Positions 34,644-44,578 of a stretch of DNA of 64,000 bases are shown here, one piece after another; the first letter of the stretch is position 1, and the number at the start of each line of letters is the position of its first letter. Source of the DNA: Akkermansia muciniphila (GTDB taxonomy: Bacteria > Verrucomicrobiota > Verrucomicrobiia > Limisphaerales > UBA9464); assembly GCA_945861565.1 (NCBI GenBank), contig CAMAUY010000003.1, positions 1 through 64,000 of the forward strand. The letters are read 5' to 3'. The position numbers and the translations under genes are program-made. Below the pieces are notes generated by a model, which worked only from the letters and a program-made list of their open reading frames with translations, searched no databases and was not told the origin of the DNA.

Positions 34644-37247
34644 TCAAACTGCTTTCATCAACAAGTCGTCGTTCTTCCCGACGGTAACCCGGATGGTGTC
34701 ACCCGCTTTGAACTCGCCCTCTAGAATTCGGCTGGAAAGCGGATTCAGGAGTCTGTCCTGAATTGTTCGCTTGAGCGGGCGAGCGCCGAACTGCGGATCG
34801 TAGCCTTCCCGCGCCAGCAATTGACGGGCGTCCGGCTCGACCACCAGCGACAGTTGTTTTTCCTCCAGTCGTTTCACCACCCGCACGAGCTGGATATCCA
34901 CAATCTGCGCCAGCTCCTTTTCGTCCAGGCTGTCGAAAATAATGGTGTCGTCCACTCGATTTAAGAACTCCGGGCGGAAATGGCCCTTCAATTCTTTGAG
35001 GACTTTTTCCTCCATGGTCCGGCGCGCCCCTATCGTCGTCCGGCCATCCAGAAAGTACTCCTGAATAATGGGAGACCCGATGTTCGACGTCATTATGATG
35101 ATCGCATTCTTGAAATCGACGGTTCGTCCCTGACCGTCGGTCAGTCGGCCATCGTCCAGGACCTGGAGCAGGATGTTGAAGACGTCGTGGTGAGCCTTCT
35201 CGATCTCGTCAAAAAGCACCACACAGTAAGGCTTTCGTCGCACCGCTTCGCTGAGTTGTCCGCCCTCCTCGTACCCGACATAGCCTGGAGGAGCGCCCAC
35301 GAGGCGTGATACCGCGTGCTTTTCCATGTACTCGGACATGTCAATGCGAACCACTGCCTGGTCGTCATCGAATAGAAACTCCGCCAAGGCCCGTGCGAGT
35401 TCGGTTTTGCCAACCCCGGTCGGCCCAAGGAAAATAAACGAACCCACCGGACGATTTGGATCTTGCAGCCCCGAGCGAGCCCGCCGCACGGCATTCGAAA
35501 TGGCCACGACGGCCTGCTTCTGGCCGATCACCCGCTGACCAATCCGTGCTTCCATCTGCACTAACTTCTCCCGCTCGCCTTCCAGCATTCGGGTGACGGG
35601 GATGCGGGTCCATGCGGCGACGACATTCGCAACATCCTGATCGGTTACCTCCTGTGAGAGCAGTCGTTGCCCACCCGGCACTTCCTTGAGCGCCTTCTCG
35701 GCCGCGGTCATCTTCTTTTGAAGCTCGGGCAGGCGGCCATATTGAATCTCGGAAGCCTGTGACAAATTGCCCTGCCGATGTGCTTTCTCGAGATCCCCCT
35801 TCGCTTCCTCCAACCGGGCACTGAGAAGGCTGACGGCGTCCAGCGCCGCCTTTTCGTTCTGCCATTGCGCATTCAACTGCTTGGACTTCTCCTTGAGATT
35901 GGCAAGTTCGATGTCCAGTTTCTTCAGGCGGTCGCGGGACGCTTCATCCTTTTCCCGCACGAGTGCGGTGCGCTCGATTTCAAGTTGCAGAATCTGACGG
36001 TCCTGCTGATCGATTTCCGTTGGTTTGGAATCCAGTTCCATGCGCAACCGGGACGCAGCCTCATCCATCAGGTCCACCGCCTTGTCCGGGAGAAATCGAT
36101 CGCTGATGTAGCGGTGGGAAAGGGTCGCCGCCGCCACCAAGGCCCCGTCCTGAATGCGGATTCCGTGATGTGTTTCGTACCGCTCCTTTAACCCGCGCAA
36201 GATGGCAATGGTCGCTTCCACCGACGGCTCCGCGACCATCACGGGCTGAAAGCGCCGCTCCAAGGCAGGGTCTTTTTCGATGTGTTTGCGATATTCATCG
36301 AGGGTCGTTGCCCCGATACACCTCAGTTCGCCGCGCGCGAGCTGCGGTTTGAGCATGTTTGCGGCATCCGCCGAACCCTCCGCTTTACCGGCGCCCACGA
36401 GCGTGTGCAGTTCATCAATGAAGAGAATGATCTGCCCTTCGCTCGAGGTAACCTCCTTGAGAAACGCCTTGAGCCGATCCTCAAATTCTCCGCGGTACTT
36501 CGCGCCGGCGATCATCGCCCCAAGATCCATCGAAATGAGTCGCTTGTTCTTTAACGACTCAGGGATGTCGCCATCCACGATCCGCCGCGCCAATCCCTCC
36601 GCAATCGCGGTCTTGCCGACACCCGGTTCGCCGATCAGGACGGGGTTATTTTTCGTGCGCCGGGTCAGCACTTGCATCACTCGCCGGATTTCATCGTCAC
36701 GACCGATGACAGGATCAATCTTGCCTTGGCGGGCCATCGCGGTGAGGTCGCGGCCGTATTTGTCGAGCGCCTGGAATTTTGCTTCGGGATTTTCATCCGT
36801 GACCCGCTGATTGCCGCGCAGTTCTGCCAGCACCTTAAGGACGGCATCCCGGGTGATGCCATGCTTTGAAAACAGGCTGCGGATGGAATCACCCCCCTTT
36901 TCAATCAGCCCCAGGAAGAGGTGCTCGGTCGAAAGAAACTCATCCTTGAGTTTTTTGGCTTCTTTCTGGGCCGCCGCGAGCACGTTTTGAAAATCCTGCG
37001 TGGGGTAGACTTGGCTGGCTCCGGCCACCTTAGCGCGACGCCCCAATTCCGCATCGATTGCCGCGGTAAATGGGCCTGTCTTGACGCCGAGTTTCTCGAG
37101 CAGCTGCGGGATGAGAGAATCCTCCTGCTCGGCGAGAACCAGAGCGAGATGCTCTGCGTCGAGCGCCTGGTGGGAACGCTCCTGCGCGAGTTGCTGCGCC
37201 GCCTGAATCGCTTCCTGCGCTTTGACGGTCATTTTGTCCAATTGCAT
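34644..37247 (-). CDS. clpB: ATP-dependent chaperone ClpB
   Basis: Disaggregase of 867 residues, close to the normal ClpB length. Start set at ATG 37247 ([14 protein letters not shown]), the usual beginning of the Clp N domain; the open frame continues 103 codons further but that part is not ClpB. Two AAA+ modules: Walker [14 protein letters not shown] with Walker [15 protein letters not shown], a coiled-coil middle domain (about residues 400-530), then [19 protein letters not shown] with [11 protein letters not shown]. No heat-shock promoter consensus was recognised upstream. It works with DnaK to rescue aggregated protein. Confidence 0.96.
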   Translation of the reverse strand: MQLDKMTVKAQEAIQAAQQLAQERSHQALDAEHLALVLAEQEDSLIPQLLEKLGVKTGPFTAAIDAELGRRAKVAGASQVYPTQDFQNVLAAAQKEAKKLKDEFLSTEHLFLGLIEKGGDSIRSLFSKHGITRDAVLKVLAELRGNQRVTDENPEAKFQALDKYGRDLTAMARQGKIDPVIGRDDEIRRVMQVLTRRTKNNPVLIGEPGVGKTAIAEGLARRIVDGDIPESLKNKRLISMDLGAMIAGAKYRGEFEDRLKAFLKEVTSSEGQIILFIDELHTLVGAGKAEGSADAANMLKPQLARGELRCIGATTLDEYRKHIEKDPALERRFQPVMVAEPSVEATIAILRGLKERYETHHGIRIQDGALVAAATLSHRYISDRFLPDKAVDLMDEAASRLRMELDSKPTEIDQQDRQILQLEIERTALVREKDEASRDRLKKLDIELANLKEKSKQLNAQWQNEKAALDAVSLLSARLEEAKGDLEKAHRQGNLSQASEIQYGRLPELQKKMTAAEKALKEVPGGQRLLSQEVTDQDVANVVAAWTRIPVTRMLEGEREKLVQMEARIGQRVIGQKQAVVAISNAVRRARSGLQDPNRPVGSFIFLGPTGVGKTELARALAEFLFDDDQAVVRIDMSEYMEKHAVSRLVGAPPGYVGYEEGGQLSEAVRRKPYCVVLFDEIEKAHHDVFNILLQVLDDGRLTDGQGRTVDFKNAIIIMTSNIGSPIIQEYFLDGRTTIGARRTMEEKVLKELKGHFRPEFLNRVDDTIIFDSLDEKELAQIVDIQLVRVVKRLEEKQLSLVVEPDARQLLAREGYDPQFGARPLKRTIQDRLLNPLSSRILEGEFKAGDTIRVTVGKNDDLLMKAV

Positions 37248-37570
37248 GGCATGTGCATCGCACCTTTTGTGCCGGTTCGCAGCAATCAATACCGACCAAA
37301 TCTTGGTGAATCCTCCGCCGCAATGGATCGCAGTGCGTCGCGGTGAGACACTTTTTCCCGCGGATATTCCCCCGGAGTGCCAAACCGGCACACTCGGCGA
37401 CCCCTCTTCACCCAGGGATCGAGGCCTCCGATGGGGGAGACGAACTTTCCGCCATGCCCAGCTGGGTCGGACGTCGGGCGGGGGTGGGAGGTATGGACCG
37501 CACTCCTTCAACAAATGGCCGCCCAGGCCCTCTGCCGGGATATTCCAGTAATCCAATGAACCGGAGTTTG

Positions 37571-37684
37571 GAACCGCGGATGAACGCCGACTAACGCTGA
37601 TTCCGGGCGCTCACTCAGAAAGTGTTCAAAGTGAAAGGCAACGGCTTCCTCTTATCCGCGTCAATCCGTGTGAATCCGCGGTTC
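37571..37684. repeat. Intergenic inverted repeat (gaaccgcggat type)
   Basis: Arms gaaccgcggat (from 37571) and atccgcggttc (to 37684) face each other across about 90 bases. Internal sequence includes gaacgccgactaacgctgatt and its partial complement, a pattern of a palindromic unit widespread in soil Verrucomicrobia and Acidobacteria. The rest of the 37248-37739 gap contains no gene; it must carry the clpB promoter near its low end. Confidence 0.65.
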
Positions 37685-37739
37685 TTCCCCCGGCAATATT
37701 TTTGTCTCACAACCCCGCCGGGCTCTGCCGATCTTTACT

Positions 37740-38693
37740 TCAAGCCAAACCCGCCGCGTAATCGCTGATAATGGCCTCGATGTTTACGTCGGGCTTCAAG
37801 CCCAACGCCAACGCGCGAGAGGCGCGCCATTCCTTCGGCCACGCGGCGACGATATCCATGACGGAGGCCTGGGGCTCAAAGCGGATGTTGGCCTTGGCTA
37901 ATCCACTGCGCTTAACCGCGTCGGCGATCTCACCCGCCGAGGGACTTATGCCTGGACCGTTGATCGCCGTGAAATCACCGAGGGCCTCCTCGGGAAGTTC
38001 AGCGAGCGTCACCAGTAATTCCACACAACGACGGATTGAGAGGATCGGCAATCTTGTCTCCGGCGTCACGGGACACACGTAATCACGACCGGCCAACGGC
38101 TCTCGAATCAAGCCCGACGCAAAGCCGCTCGCGGCGCTATTTGGCTCATCGCGAACCACAATCGCCGGCAGGCGAATTGATCGGCCGATGAGAAAACCCT
38201 TGCGCGTGTAGTCGTTGATCAGTTGTTCTCCAAGCACCTTGGCAACGCCGTAACTGTTCTGCGGATGTTGCACCGTCGAATCATCGACCACGCCCGCCAA
38301 GTCATGCCCGCCGAACGTAGCGATTGATGACGGGAACACGAAGCGTGGCCGAGCTTCACAAACTCGCGCGGCTTCCAACAGATGCATCGTCGCATGCACA
38401 TTGGCTCGTAGCCCGGCGGGAAAGTCCTTTTCCGCCCCACCACTGACCAACGAGGCGAAATGGTAGATGCAATCCACCTGCCGATTGACCCATCCCGCGC
38501 TCACCGCCGCCTCACCCAGATCGCCCACCGAAAAACGCACCCGGCCGGGGTAATCCCTCATGAGCCCCTTCATTCGCGGATGCTCGGCGATGTCGGTCAG
38601 AAGCACCTGCGTCGTCGCGTCGCGGCCCAAGAGGACACGGGCGACAGACACACCCAGGAAGCCCGCGCCGCCGGTAATGAGCGTTGTGAACAT
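37740..38693 (-). CDS. denD: NAD-dependent epimerase/dehydratase, D-erythronate dehydrogenase-like
   Basis: Extended short-chain dehydrogenase of 317 residues. N-terminal Rossmann motif TGGAGFLG, catalytic-type Tyr and Lys in NSYGVAKVLGEQLI, and a Ser in FPSSIATFGG. The overall pattern (IYHFASLVSGGAEKDFPAG, LPAIVVRDEPNSAASGFASG) matches DenD, which oxidises D-erythronate at C2 with NAD. The usual partners OtnI, OtnC and OtnK are absent, so the substrate is not certain. It lies 101 bases downstream of the AMP-ligase gene on the same strand. Confidence 0.75.
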   Translation of the reverse strand: MFTTLITGGAGFLGVSVARVLLGRDATTQVLLTDIAEHPRMKGLMRDYPGRVRFSVGDLGEAAVSAGWVNRQVDCIYHFASLVSGGAEKDFPAGLRANVHATMHLLEAARVCEARPRFVFPSSIATFGGHDLAGVVDDSTVQHPQNSYGVAKVLGEQLINDYTRKGFLIGRSIRLPAIVVRDEPNSAASGFASGLIREPLAGRDYVCPVTPETRLPILSIRRCVELLVTLAELPEEALGDFTAINGPGISPSAGEIADAVKRSGLAKANIRFEPQASVMDIVAAWPKEWRASRALALGLKPDVNIEAIISDYAAGLA

Positions 38694-38794
38694 AGATTAA
38701 ACCGCGGCGGAGACCCCCGACATCGACGGACGCCCGGATGCGATTCCACTTAGCACCATGCCCCCGTCCTGGCCGATCGAATTTAAGCAATGAT

Positions 38795-40051
38795 TCATCG
38801 GAACCGGGTGATCCACCGATGTCGCCACTCCGCTCGCGACAGCTTGCCACGGCCATCCGGTGCCAGAGACTCAATCGACCACCAATTCCGCGGAATCTGC
38901 CAAGCCGGTAGCCGTGCCAGAAGGTGCTGGCGAAGCCCCTCGAATTCCTCACGGGATTCCACGCAAGCCACGACTTCGTCGCCGCGGATGGGATCACTGG
39001 AAGGCACGCCAAAGACGATACATTCGCGGACATTCGGGTGCATTCGAAGAATCACTTCAATCGACTCCGGCGAAAACTTACGTCCGGCGACGTTGATCAA
39101 ATCATCGGCACGGCCAATCAGTCGAATCGTGGCATCCGGGAGCACATCGACCAAGTCACGCGTCCGGTAGACCCCCCCCTCGAGCCGGGCATCCGCCGCC
39201 GGCCAGTAGGTTTCAGCCACCGCGTTGCTCCGCACGGCAAGACAACCGTCGACCTCAACCGAAAGGTGAACCCCGTCCAGGGCAGTTCCGACCCGGGCGG
39301 CCTCCGATCGCGGCTGTGAGGATCGATCGTAGGCGATACCGCCACACTCCGAAGCCCCAAGGAAATTGTGAATTTTGAGGCCGTGCCGGGAAAAAACACC
39401 GATCTCAACGTCCAATGGCAGTGGTGCACCCGCCGAAATCGCCAGGCGAACCTCCCGGGGGAACGCGTCACTGGAATGCCAAGTCCGCCACAGAGCGGGA
39501 ACTGCGGGCAGCGTGCTTCCCGGGTAGCGACGGGCCATTTCTCCTACCTCTGCCGGCAACGGCGATGACCCCAGCACCAATGGAATCCCGTGCAGGAATA
39601 AGGGAAGCACGAGATTTGAGAACCCGTACGAGTGCGCAAGCGAGATGACCCCCAGATTCGGTGATTCCCAGCTCAACCCCATCGTGGAGACAATCTGATC
39701 CACATCGGCAAGGAGCTGAAGTTCGGTCAGCGCGACGAGTTTCGGCGCACCTGTGCTGCCCGAAGTCAGTTTCAAATGCGCAATTTTATCTGGGAACTGA
39801 ACGACGTCGGGTACCGCTTGGTCCGGCTCAAGCGGGCACACCGGGTTTCCAAATTTCCAGCCCGCCAACACTTCCAGGAGAAAATCGACTGTATGACCCC
39901 GCGGCGTCCTCAACCGAGAATTACTACCTGGAATTGCGTCCGCTGCCTGAGCCAGTTGGGCGAAGGTCCACTCCCTCCCACTGCACAGCTCGGCCACCGC
40001 CAGTCTGGAGGCATTGCGGACAGCGATGTTCTGCCACATCTTATAGAGCAT
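38795..40051 (-). CDS. Short AMP-dependent acyl/aryl-CoA synthetase-like ligase
   Basis: ANL-superfamily adenylating enzyme of 418 residues, about 80-100 shorter than usual because the N-terminal half is compact. Motifs are complete: LTSGSTGAPK (phosphate loop), FLGASECGG, YRTRDLV, GRADDLINVAGRKFSPESIE (hinge), and the C-terminal GRGKLSR with the catalytic lysine. It should activate a carboxylic acid to an adenylate. A divergent lipoprotein gene and a nearby methyltransferase suggest a small biosynthetic or envelope cluster. Confidence 0.85.
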   Translation of the reverse strand: MLYKMWQNIAVRNASRLAVAELCSGREWTFAQLAQAADAIPGSNSRLRTPRGHTVDFLLEVLAGWKFGNPVCPLEPDQAVPDVVQFPDKIAHLKLTSGSTGAPKLVALTELQLLADVDQIVSTMGLSWESPNLGVISLAHSYGFSNLVLPLFLHGIPLVLGSSPLPAEVGEMARRYPGSTLPAVPALWRTWHSSDAFPREVRLAISAGAPLPLDVEIGVFSRHGLKIHNFLGASECGGIAYDRSSQPRSEAARVGTALDGVHLSVEVDGCLAVRSNAVAETYWPAADARLEGGVYRTRDLVDVLPDATIRLIGRADDLINVAGRKFSPESIEVILRMHPNVRECIVFGVPSSDPIRGDEVVACVESREEFEGLRQHLLARLPAWQIPRNWWSIESLAPDGRGKLSRAEWRHRWITRFR

Positions 40052-40157
40052 TTGTCCAGTGCTGTTTGCCTACGGGCTCCCCGGGCTGCAAGCCTGATCG
40101 GCGATATTCCCTTATTCGAGAGAGATTCCTGTCGCAGTTTCTGTTCTCATTGCCTCC

Positions 40158-41048
40158 ATGCTCTCCGGCACCTCCGACGCATCACCCCCCCCCTCCTGGA
40201 CCTGCCTCGCTCGATTGTCGATGGCATTTCTGTTGCTCGGGTCAGCTGCCGGCTGCCACGCACTGCATGATGCTTCTCGTGATCCGGTCGCTCACGCCCG
40301 CAATCGCTACGCCGTCGAAGTTTCCGGCACCGACCGCTCCGGATCCTTTGTTTTTTTGCGCGACACCCCAGGTCTCACCAACGAAACCGTCTGGGAATAC
40401 CGGATCGATCCCGCCACGGGAATCATGACCTCTCACCGGCGGCCACAAAAACCCACCTTCAGCCAGCACTGTTTTCCGGTCGCCCGATTGACCAAGCAGT
40501 TTCATTTGCATGCGACGTTCGAACCCTCGTTGCCTTCACTCTCGACCGAGGAGATTGCCGGTCGCATCCGGGAGGTCGGCCGCCGAACTCCGCGAAAATC
40601 ATCGGATCCCGAGCAACGAATTCTTCTGCCCGGCTTTGCGGGCCTGCGAGAATTGAGCGAGGCGATGCCGGGCGAGATTCGTCGGGCGACCGGGGGTCGC
40701 TGGCGGAGCTATCTTCAGCGCGGAAACTGGCGAATGGTGTTTCCTTTCACTCGTTCGCAGCAGGTCGCCACATCGCGGCGCCTTGCCACCGTGGCCGCCG
40801 CGGGGTTCCCCACCGTCATCCACGTCGTGAACTTTCCTGCCCTGAAGATCAATCATGCCCTGCTCGTTTACGGGGCGAGCAAATCCACCGGGGGGGTCGA
40901 ATTTGCTGCCTACGACCCCAATACCCCGGGTCACCCGGTCGTTCTACAGTTTACCAACGTCCAAAGCCGATTTTTTTTCCCACCCCAGCCGTACTTCTCA
41001 GGCGGCTGGGTGGACGTGTACCCCGTCTTTTCCGATGCCTTCCATTGA
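40158..41048 (+). CDS. Putative lipoprotein with C39-peptidase-like C-terminus
   Basis: Protein of 296 residues. Hydrophobic N-terminus ending LLLGSAAGC, a plausible but imperfect lipobox. The C-terminal part contains INHALLVYGASKSTGGVEFA followed by AYDPNTPGHP, which recalls the His and Asp/Asn portion of papain-like C39 domains. The expected catalytic Cys is not evident, so the protein may be a non-enzymatic relative. Unknown function. Its last 51 bases overlap the end of the converging membrane-protein gene. Confidence 0.7.
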   Translation: MLSGTSDASPPPSWTCLARLSMAFLLLGSAAGCHALHDASRDPVAHARNRYAVEVSGTDRSGSFVFLRDTPGLTNETVWEYRIDPATGIMTSHRRPQKPTFSQHCFPVARLTKQFHLHATFEPSLPSLSTEEIAGRIREVGRRTPRKSSDPEQRILLPGFAGLRELSEAMPGEIRRATGGRWRSYLQRGNWRMVFPFTRSQQVATSRRLATVAAAGFPTVIHVVNFPALKINHALLVYGASKSTGGVEFAAYDPNTPGHPVVLQFTNVQSRFFFPPQPYFSGGWVDVYPVFSDAFH

Positions 41049-41411
41049 TTTGCGGGCCGGCGCCCCTGATTTCCTCCAACGGGACCAACGACGAAAACTC
41101 CAGCCAAAAAAGGCCGCCCCGCAAACATCAACGCCAAGCGTATAACCCAGCTTGTAGGTGCGCCCGGTGTTTCGAGGCGAATAAATTTCCGCATCCCATC
41201 CGATCAGCAACCCGGGCATGGCCAGTGGCATGATCGCCCCATGCAAGAATCCCCGAACCAGCCCTGCCGGTTGTTCAGCCAACACGTCCCCCTCCATCCA
41301 GCGCGCCGCCGTTCGCGCGAGGAAAAGAGCAACGACAACTCCAAGTACCGAGCGTAACACGGGACTCCGGACAGGTGGTTTTCTCTGCGCTACCGCTTGT
41401 TCAAAAGACAT
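40998..41411 (-). CDS. Small conserved membrane protein
   Basis: Protein of 137 residues from the ATG 41411 (MSFEQAVAQ). At least two membrane segments (VLRSVLGVVVALFLA and LHGAIMPLAMPGLLIG), followed by DAEIYSPRNTGRTYKLGYT, a conserved loop, then GVDVCGAAFFGWSF. The pattern is familiar from uncharacterised verrucomicrobial membrane proteins. Function unknown. Convergent overlap of 51 bases with the lipoprotein gene. Confidence 0.7.
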   Translation of the reverse strand: MSFEQAVAQRKPPVRSPVLRSVLGVVVALFLARTAARWMEGDVLAEQPAGLVRGFLHGAIMPLAMPGLLIGWDAEIYSPRNTGRTYKLGYTLGVDVCGAAFFGWSFRRWSRWRKSGAPARKSMEGIGKDGVHVHPAA

Positions 41412-41460
41412 GATTCTGGTTTCTTGCTGCACGATGCTTTTTCGGGAGCGAGCAAGGCAA

Positions 41461-42189
41461 ATGGAATACTTCGATCACCCGGACCGGGTGGGCGAAGAAT
41501 TACGCGAAAGTTATTGCTCACTCGCAAGGGTCAATCGCATCACTCACTTCGACCGCCCCTTTCGGATCTGGCTGCCGCAACTCCTCGGGCCGGAAAAATG
41601 CCGCTCTCTCTCCGTGCTGGATCTGGGAGCGGGCGACGGCACGCTCGGTCGGACGTTGACGGACTGGTCCGCCCGACGAGGTTGGAACTGGAGGATTACG
41701 AATCTCGACCTCAATCCAATTCTTCCTGAACTCGCGCCCGACAATCCGTGTGTCGTTGGCGACGCGCTGAATCTCCCCTTCCCCGACCATTCCTTTGACG
41801 TGGTCATCGCCATGACCATGACCCATCACCTGCCGGACGATGCCGCGGTAATCCGCCATTTCCAGGAGGCACACCGGGTATCACGCCATGCCGCGTTGAT
41901 TTGCGACCTGCATCGGAACGTGTTTTTCCACACCCTGCTCGGCCTCCTCCTGCTGGGGTTGCGCTGCTCCCGGGAATTTCGCGCCGACGGACTGCTCTCC
42001 ATTCGCCGGGGTTGGCGCGTCCCCGAGTGGCGGCGCCTCGCGGACTCCGCCGGGTTCCCGACTGCGAAAATCTGGATGGAACACGCAACCCGGATTCTCC
42101 TGTACCTCCCAAATTCACCGACACCCACGTCCGCCATCCGATCGGATTTGAAGAGAGTCTCATCTCATGACAGCAAACCAGTACGGTAG
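41461..42189 (+). CDS. Class I SAM-dependent methyltransferase
   Basis: Protein of 242 residues. ATG 41461 has AAGG just upstream; the frame is open further but upstream codons are not conserved-looking. SAM site LDLGAGDGTLGRTL, acidic strand ITNLDLNPI, and motif TMTHHLPDDAAVIRHFQEAHR (UbiE-like). The C-terminal hydrophobic stretch FHTLLGLLLLGLR followed by DGLLSIRRGW resembles methyltransferases found in lipid or aryl-polyene clusters. The acceptor is unknown. Confidence 0.85.
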   Translation: MEYFDHPDRVGEELRESYCSLARVNRITHFDRPFRIWLPQLLGPEKCRSLSVLDLGAGDGTLGRTLTDWSARRGWNWRITNLDLNPILPELAPDNPCVVGDALNLPFPDHSFDVVIAMTMTHHLPDDAAVIRHFQEAHRVSRHAALICDLHRNVFFHTLLGLLLLGLRCSREFRADGLLSIRRGWRVPEWRRLADSAGFPTAKIWMEHATRILLYLPNSPTPTSAIRSDLKRVSSHDSKPVR

Positions 42190-42295
42190 CCGCTGGGCAT
42201 CTGGTTCTTGACGAGCTTGTATCCATGCTTTAGATGGATCCATACAAAAGATCCAAATCTTCTTTCCGAGTCCCCAACTGCGGATTCTTCGCCAG

Positions 42296-42487
42296 TTGGC
42301 GGCGGCGGAAGACCGGCCCGTGAGCGAAATCGTTCGACGCGCCGTAGATCGCCATATTTCTCAATTATCGGTTTCGGCATTCAATGGAGATTCGAACAAT
42401 CGCCGCTTTCCAGCCTTCGATGGCGGAAAGATTCGAGTTCGGGCAGAGGATCTGAAGACGGTAATTTACGAGGACGACGAACGATGA
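42296..42487 (+). CDS. VapB-like ribbon-helix-helix antitoxin, start codon unclear
   Basis: From TTG 42296 the product is 63 residues with the antitoxin helix EDRPVSEIVRRAVDRHI. However the same frame upstream, from 42248, encodes KIQIFFPSPQLRILRQLA, the expected N-terminal DNA-binding strand and first helix. There is no ATG, GTG or TTG between the in-frame TGA at 42209 and 42296. An ATA at 42242 sits where the start should be. The stop overlaps the vapC start (ATGA). So either an unusual start is used or the antitoxin has lost its start codon. Confidence 0.65.
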   Translation: MAAAEDRPVSEIVRRAVDRHISQLSVSAFNGDSNNRRFPAFDGGKIRVRAEDLKTVIYEDDER

Positions 42488-42918
42488 AAAGCCTCGACAC
42501 GAACATACTCCTCTACGCCGCAAATCTTAAGGCCCCCGAGCATCTCAAGGCGAGGGGCATTGTGGATGCGATGCTTGAAGCCCCACGCGAATGGATACTA
42601 TCCGATCAGACACTTCTCGAATTTTACAAGGCATTGCAAAATCCGAAGGTCTTCGAGAAACCATGCGGAGCGATGGAGGCGGCAGGGATGGTTTCTTTTC
42701 TGCGTGGCGATGCCTGCATTCCCCACTGTGCGTTTGAGTCAGGCTCATTTGACGGGTTATTCCAACATCTTGCGGCAAAAGACTTCCCGTATCAGCGCAC
42801 TCACGATGCCGTACTTGCAATCACGCTCCGACACGAGGGAGTCGAGGAATTCTATACGCGAAACACCAAAGATTTCATCCAATTTGGGTTCAAACGCCTC
42901 ATCAACCCCATCGATTGA
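42484..42918 (+). CDS. vapC: PIN-domain toxin VapC
   Basis: Ribonuclease toxin of 144 residues. PIN-domain acids are visible: Asp 5 in MKSLDTNILLY, Glu in LSDQTLLEFYKAL, Asp in QRTHDAVLAITLR, and the C-terminal TRNTKDF. The start overlaps the antitoxin stop by 4 bases. PIN toxins cleave tRNA or rRNA and are neutralised by the upstream antitoxin. If the antitoxin is really broken the toxin should be silent or inactive. Confidence 0.88.
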   Translation: MKSLDTNILLYAANLKAPEHLKARGIVDAMLEAPREWILSDQTLLEFYKALQNPKVFEKPCGAMEAAGMVSFLRGDACIPHCAFESGSFDGLFQHLAAKDFPYQRTHDAVLAITLRHEGVEEFYTRNTKDFIQFGFKRLINPID

Positions 42919-43110
42919 AATCGGATTGAACAAAAAAAGGACGAAAATGAACCAAAAGTGACAGGTTCAATTGAGTAGATTTCCAATCCCGAGAGCTCCG
43001 TTATCGAGTCTTTGCGCGATGAGAGACCTGAGGGTAAATGCGATGGGGTGATGGCGATCGATTTAGTGAACCTGACGCAGTTCCGATTTCGCGGGACAAT
43101 CCGGAAGGCG

Positions 43111-44499
43111 TCAGTGGGACGGCGGCTTCAATTTCCCCTGATGCTTCCAGAGTCGATCCTTCAATTGCGGAAACAATTCGAGCGCGTTATCGCGCATGAC
43201 TTGCTGACCAATACGGAGCGCGTGGTCTTCGCGCAGTTCACCGCGTTCAACTTTTTCGGCCAGCGCCTCGGCGAGACTGCGGCGCGTGAATTCAGTCGCT
43301 CCGTAGATGCCTTCGACGTGATGGGCGTCGGCTCCCCACATCAAGCGGTTGCTTGGCATAACTTCCAGCCATTCCTGGAACGCCCGCTTGGCCATCGTGT
43401 AGCTAATTGTCGGTAGCCAGACGGAATCAATCCAAACGTTCTTTGCATAACGCTGGAGGATGGCGCCCGTCTCACCCACCCAAGGATATCCCCCATGAAA
43501 GAGAATAAACTTCGTGCTCGGATTGGCCGCGATCAGGTTCAACAAGTTCATCGGATTGGAGCCCTGAATACGCGCATGGCCCGTGTGGATTTGGAAAGGC
43601 AGCTCGAGTTTGGCACTTAATTCGGTGATGTGCCAGAGGATGAAGTCCTCGAACTCCTTAATCTCGACGTCGGATAGCTGCAATTTCGGACGGCCATAGA
43701 CCCGGGCCGCGCGTTCTTTAGGCACCCGATCGAATTGCAGGGTGCGCTCGTAGGCCGTCGTCGTCTTGAGACATACCCCCCCCGCCCCCTTGCCCGCCGT
43801 CAGCCAATGTTCAATAACGGCGAGGTACTCATCCAACGTAGACGTCGGTAATTTTGCCTCCCGCGCGTAGCGGAACGGGGAGTCCACTTCGGCGGCGTAT
43901 TCCGTCGGATGAAAACCCCGGAGAAGTCGTGTCACATTCAGAACCGCCACACCAAAGGGATAATAATTCGTGCGCCCCAGCCGATCCCAATACGGATCAT
44001 TGAACATCAATTCGATGTTGGCGCGCTCCGTGACCACTTCATAAATCCAATCCTGGTTCTGGTAATTGGCGAAAATACGCCGATTCACGTCACGCGCCTG
44101 TTCGTCCGTGATCGTCTCGAAGTCCACGCCATAAAGGTCCCGGAACGCGGACAGTTGATAGCGGTAGAAACTTGTGGCGCGTGCATTGGAAAAATCACTC
44201 TTCGCCTTGGGCCACCAATCGTCAAACCGACCGCTCTCCGGCCAGCGCGTAACCGGGTGAATCCACGTGAAGTAACTGCTGCTCCAAATCGAATACAAGT
44301 TCATGCCCACACCGCTATCCGTGCGCACCGAGCCCTGTAGAATGGGGAATGGCTTCAGATGATCATGGGTATCGATCGCGGGAACTCCGTCGATGTGCGC
44401 TTTGATCCGACGAAAGGTTTCGGTCTTTTTGACGTCGAGGGACTCTCCCAAACAGGCGACGGCAATACTGGCGCAGAAAACCACGGAGAGAATCTTCAT
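43111..44499 (-). CDS. Secreted amidohydrolase-family protein
   Basis: Metal-dependent hydrolase of 462 residues with a short signal peptide (ILSVVFCASIAVACLG). N-terminal metal motif IDTHDHLKPF, later PFQIHTGHARI, FILFHGGYPWVGE and the C-terminal RLMWGADAHH with its Asp. These fit the amidohydrolase-2 / uronate-isomerase-like TIM barrels. The substrate is unknown. First gene after the VapBC module, minus strand, at the end of a run that includes a PQQ-type propeller and a nucleoside hydrolase. Confidence 0.82.
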   Translation of the reverse strand: MKILSVVFCASIAVACLGESLDVKKTETFRRIKAHIDGVPAIDTHDHLKPFPILQGSVRTDSGVGMNLYSIWSSSYFTWIHPVTRWPESGRFDDWWPKAKSDFSNARATSFYRYQLSAFRDLYGVDFETITDEQARDVNRRIFANYQNQDWIYEVVTERANIELMFNDPYWDRLGRTNYYPFGVAVLNVTRLLRGFHPTEYAAEVDSPFRYAREAKLPTSTLDEYLAVIEHWLTAGKGAGGVCLKTTTAYERTLQFDRVPKERAARVYGRPKLQLSDVEIKEFEDFILWHITELSAKLELPFQIHTGHARIQGSNPMNLLNLIAANPSTKFILFHGGYPWVGETGAILQRYAKNVWIDSVWLPTISYTMAKRAFQEWLEVMPSNRLMWGADAHHVEGIYGATEFTRRSLAEALAEKVERGELREDHALRIGQQVMRDNALELFPQLKDRLWKHQGKLKPPSH

Positions 44500-44578
44500 G
44501 GCTGGAAGCTAAGGGGATCTTCGGAGGAACTCAACACCGGTAAGACCTCCGGCTCTCCATGAACCGCCCCTCTCCATG

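Noticed and set aside
37248..37556. ClpB start at 37556
   Set aside because: The extra 103 codons are unlike any Clp N-terminus; [14 protein letters not shown] at 37247 is the conserved beginning.
39661..40428. 255-codon plus-strand ORF before the lipoprotein gene
   Set aside because: Overlaps the AMP-ligase antisense and the lipoprotein in another frame; no motif.
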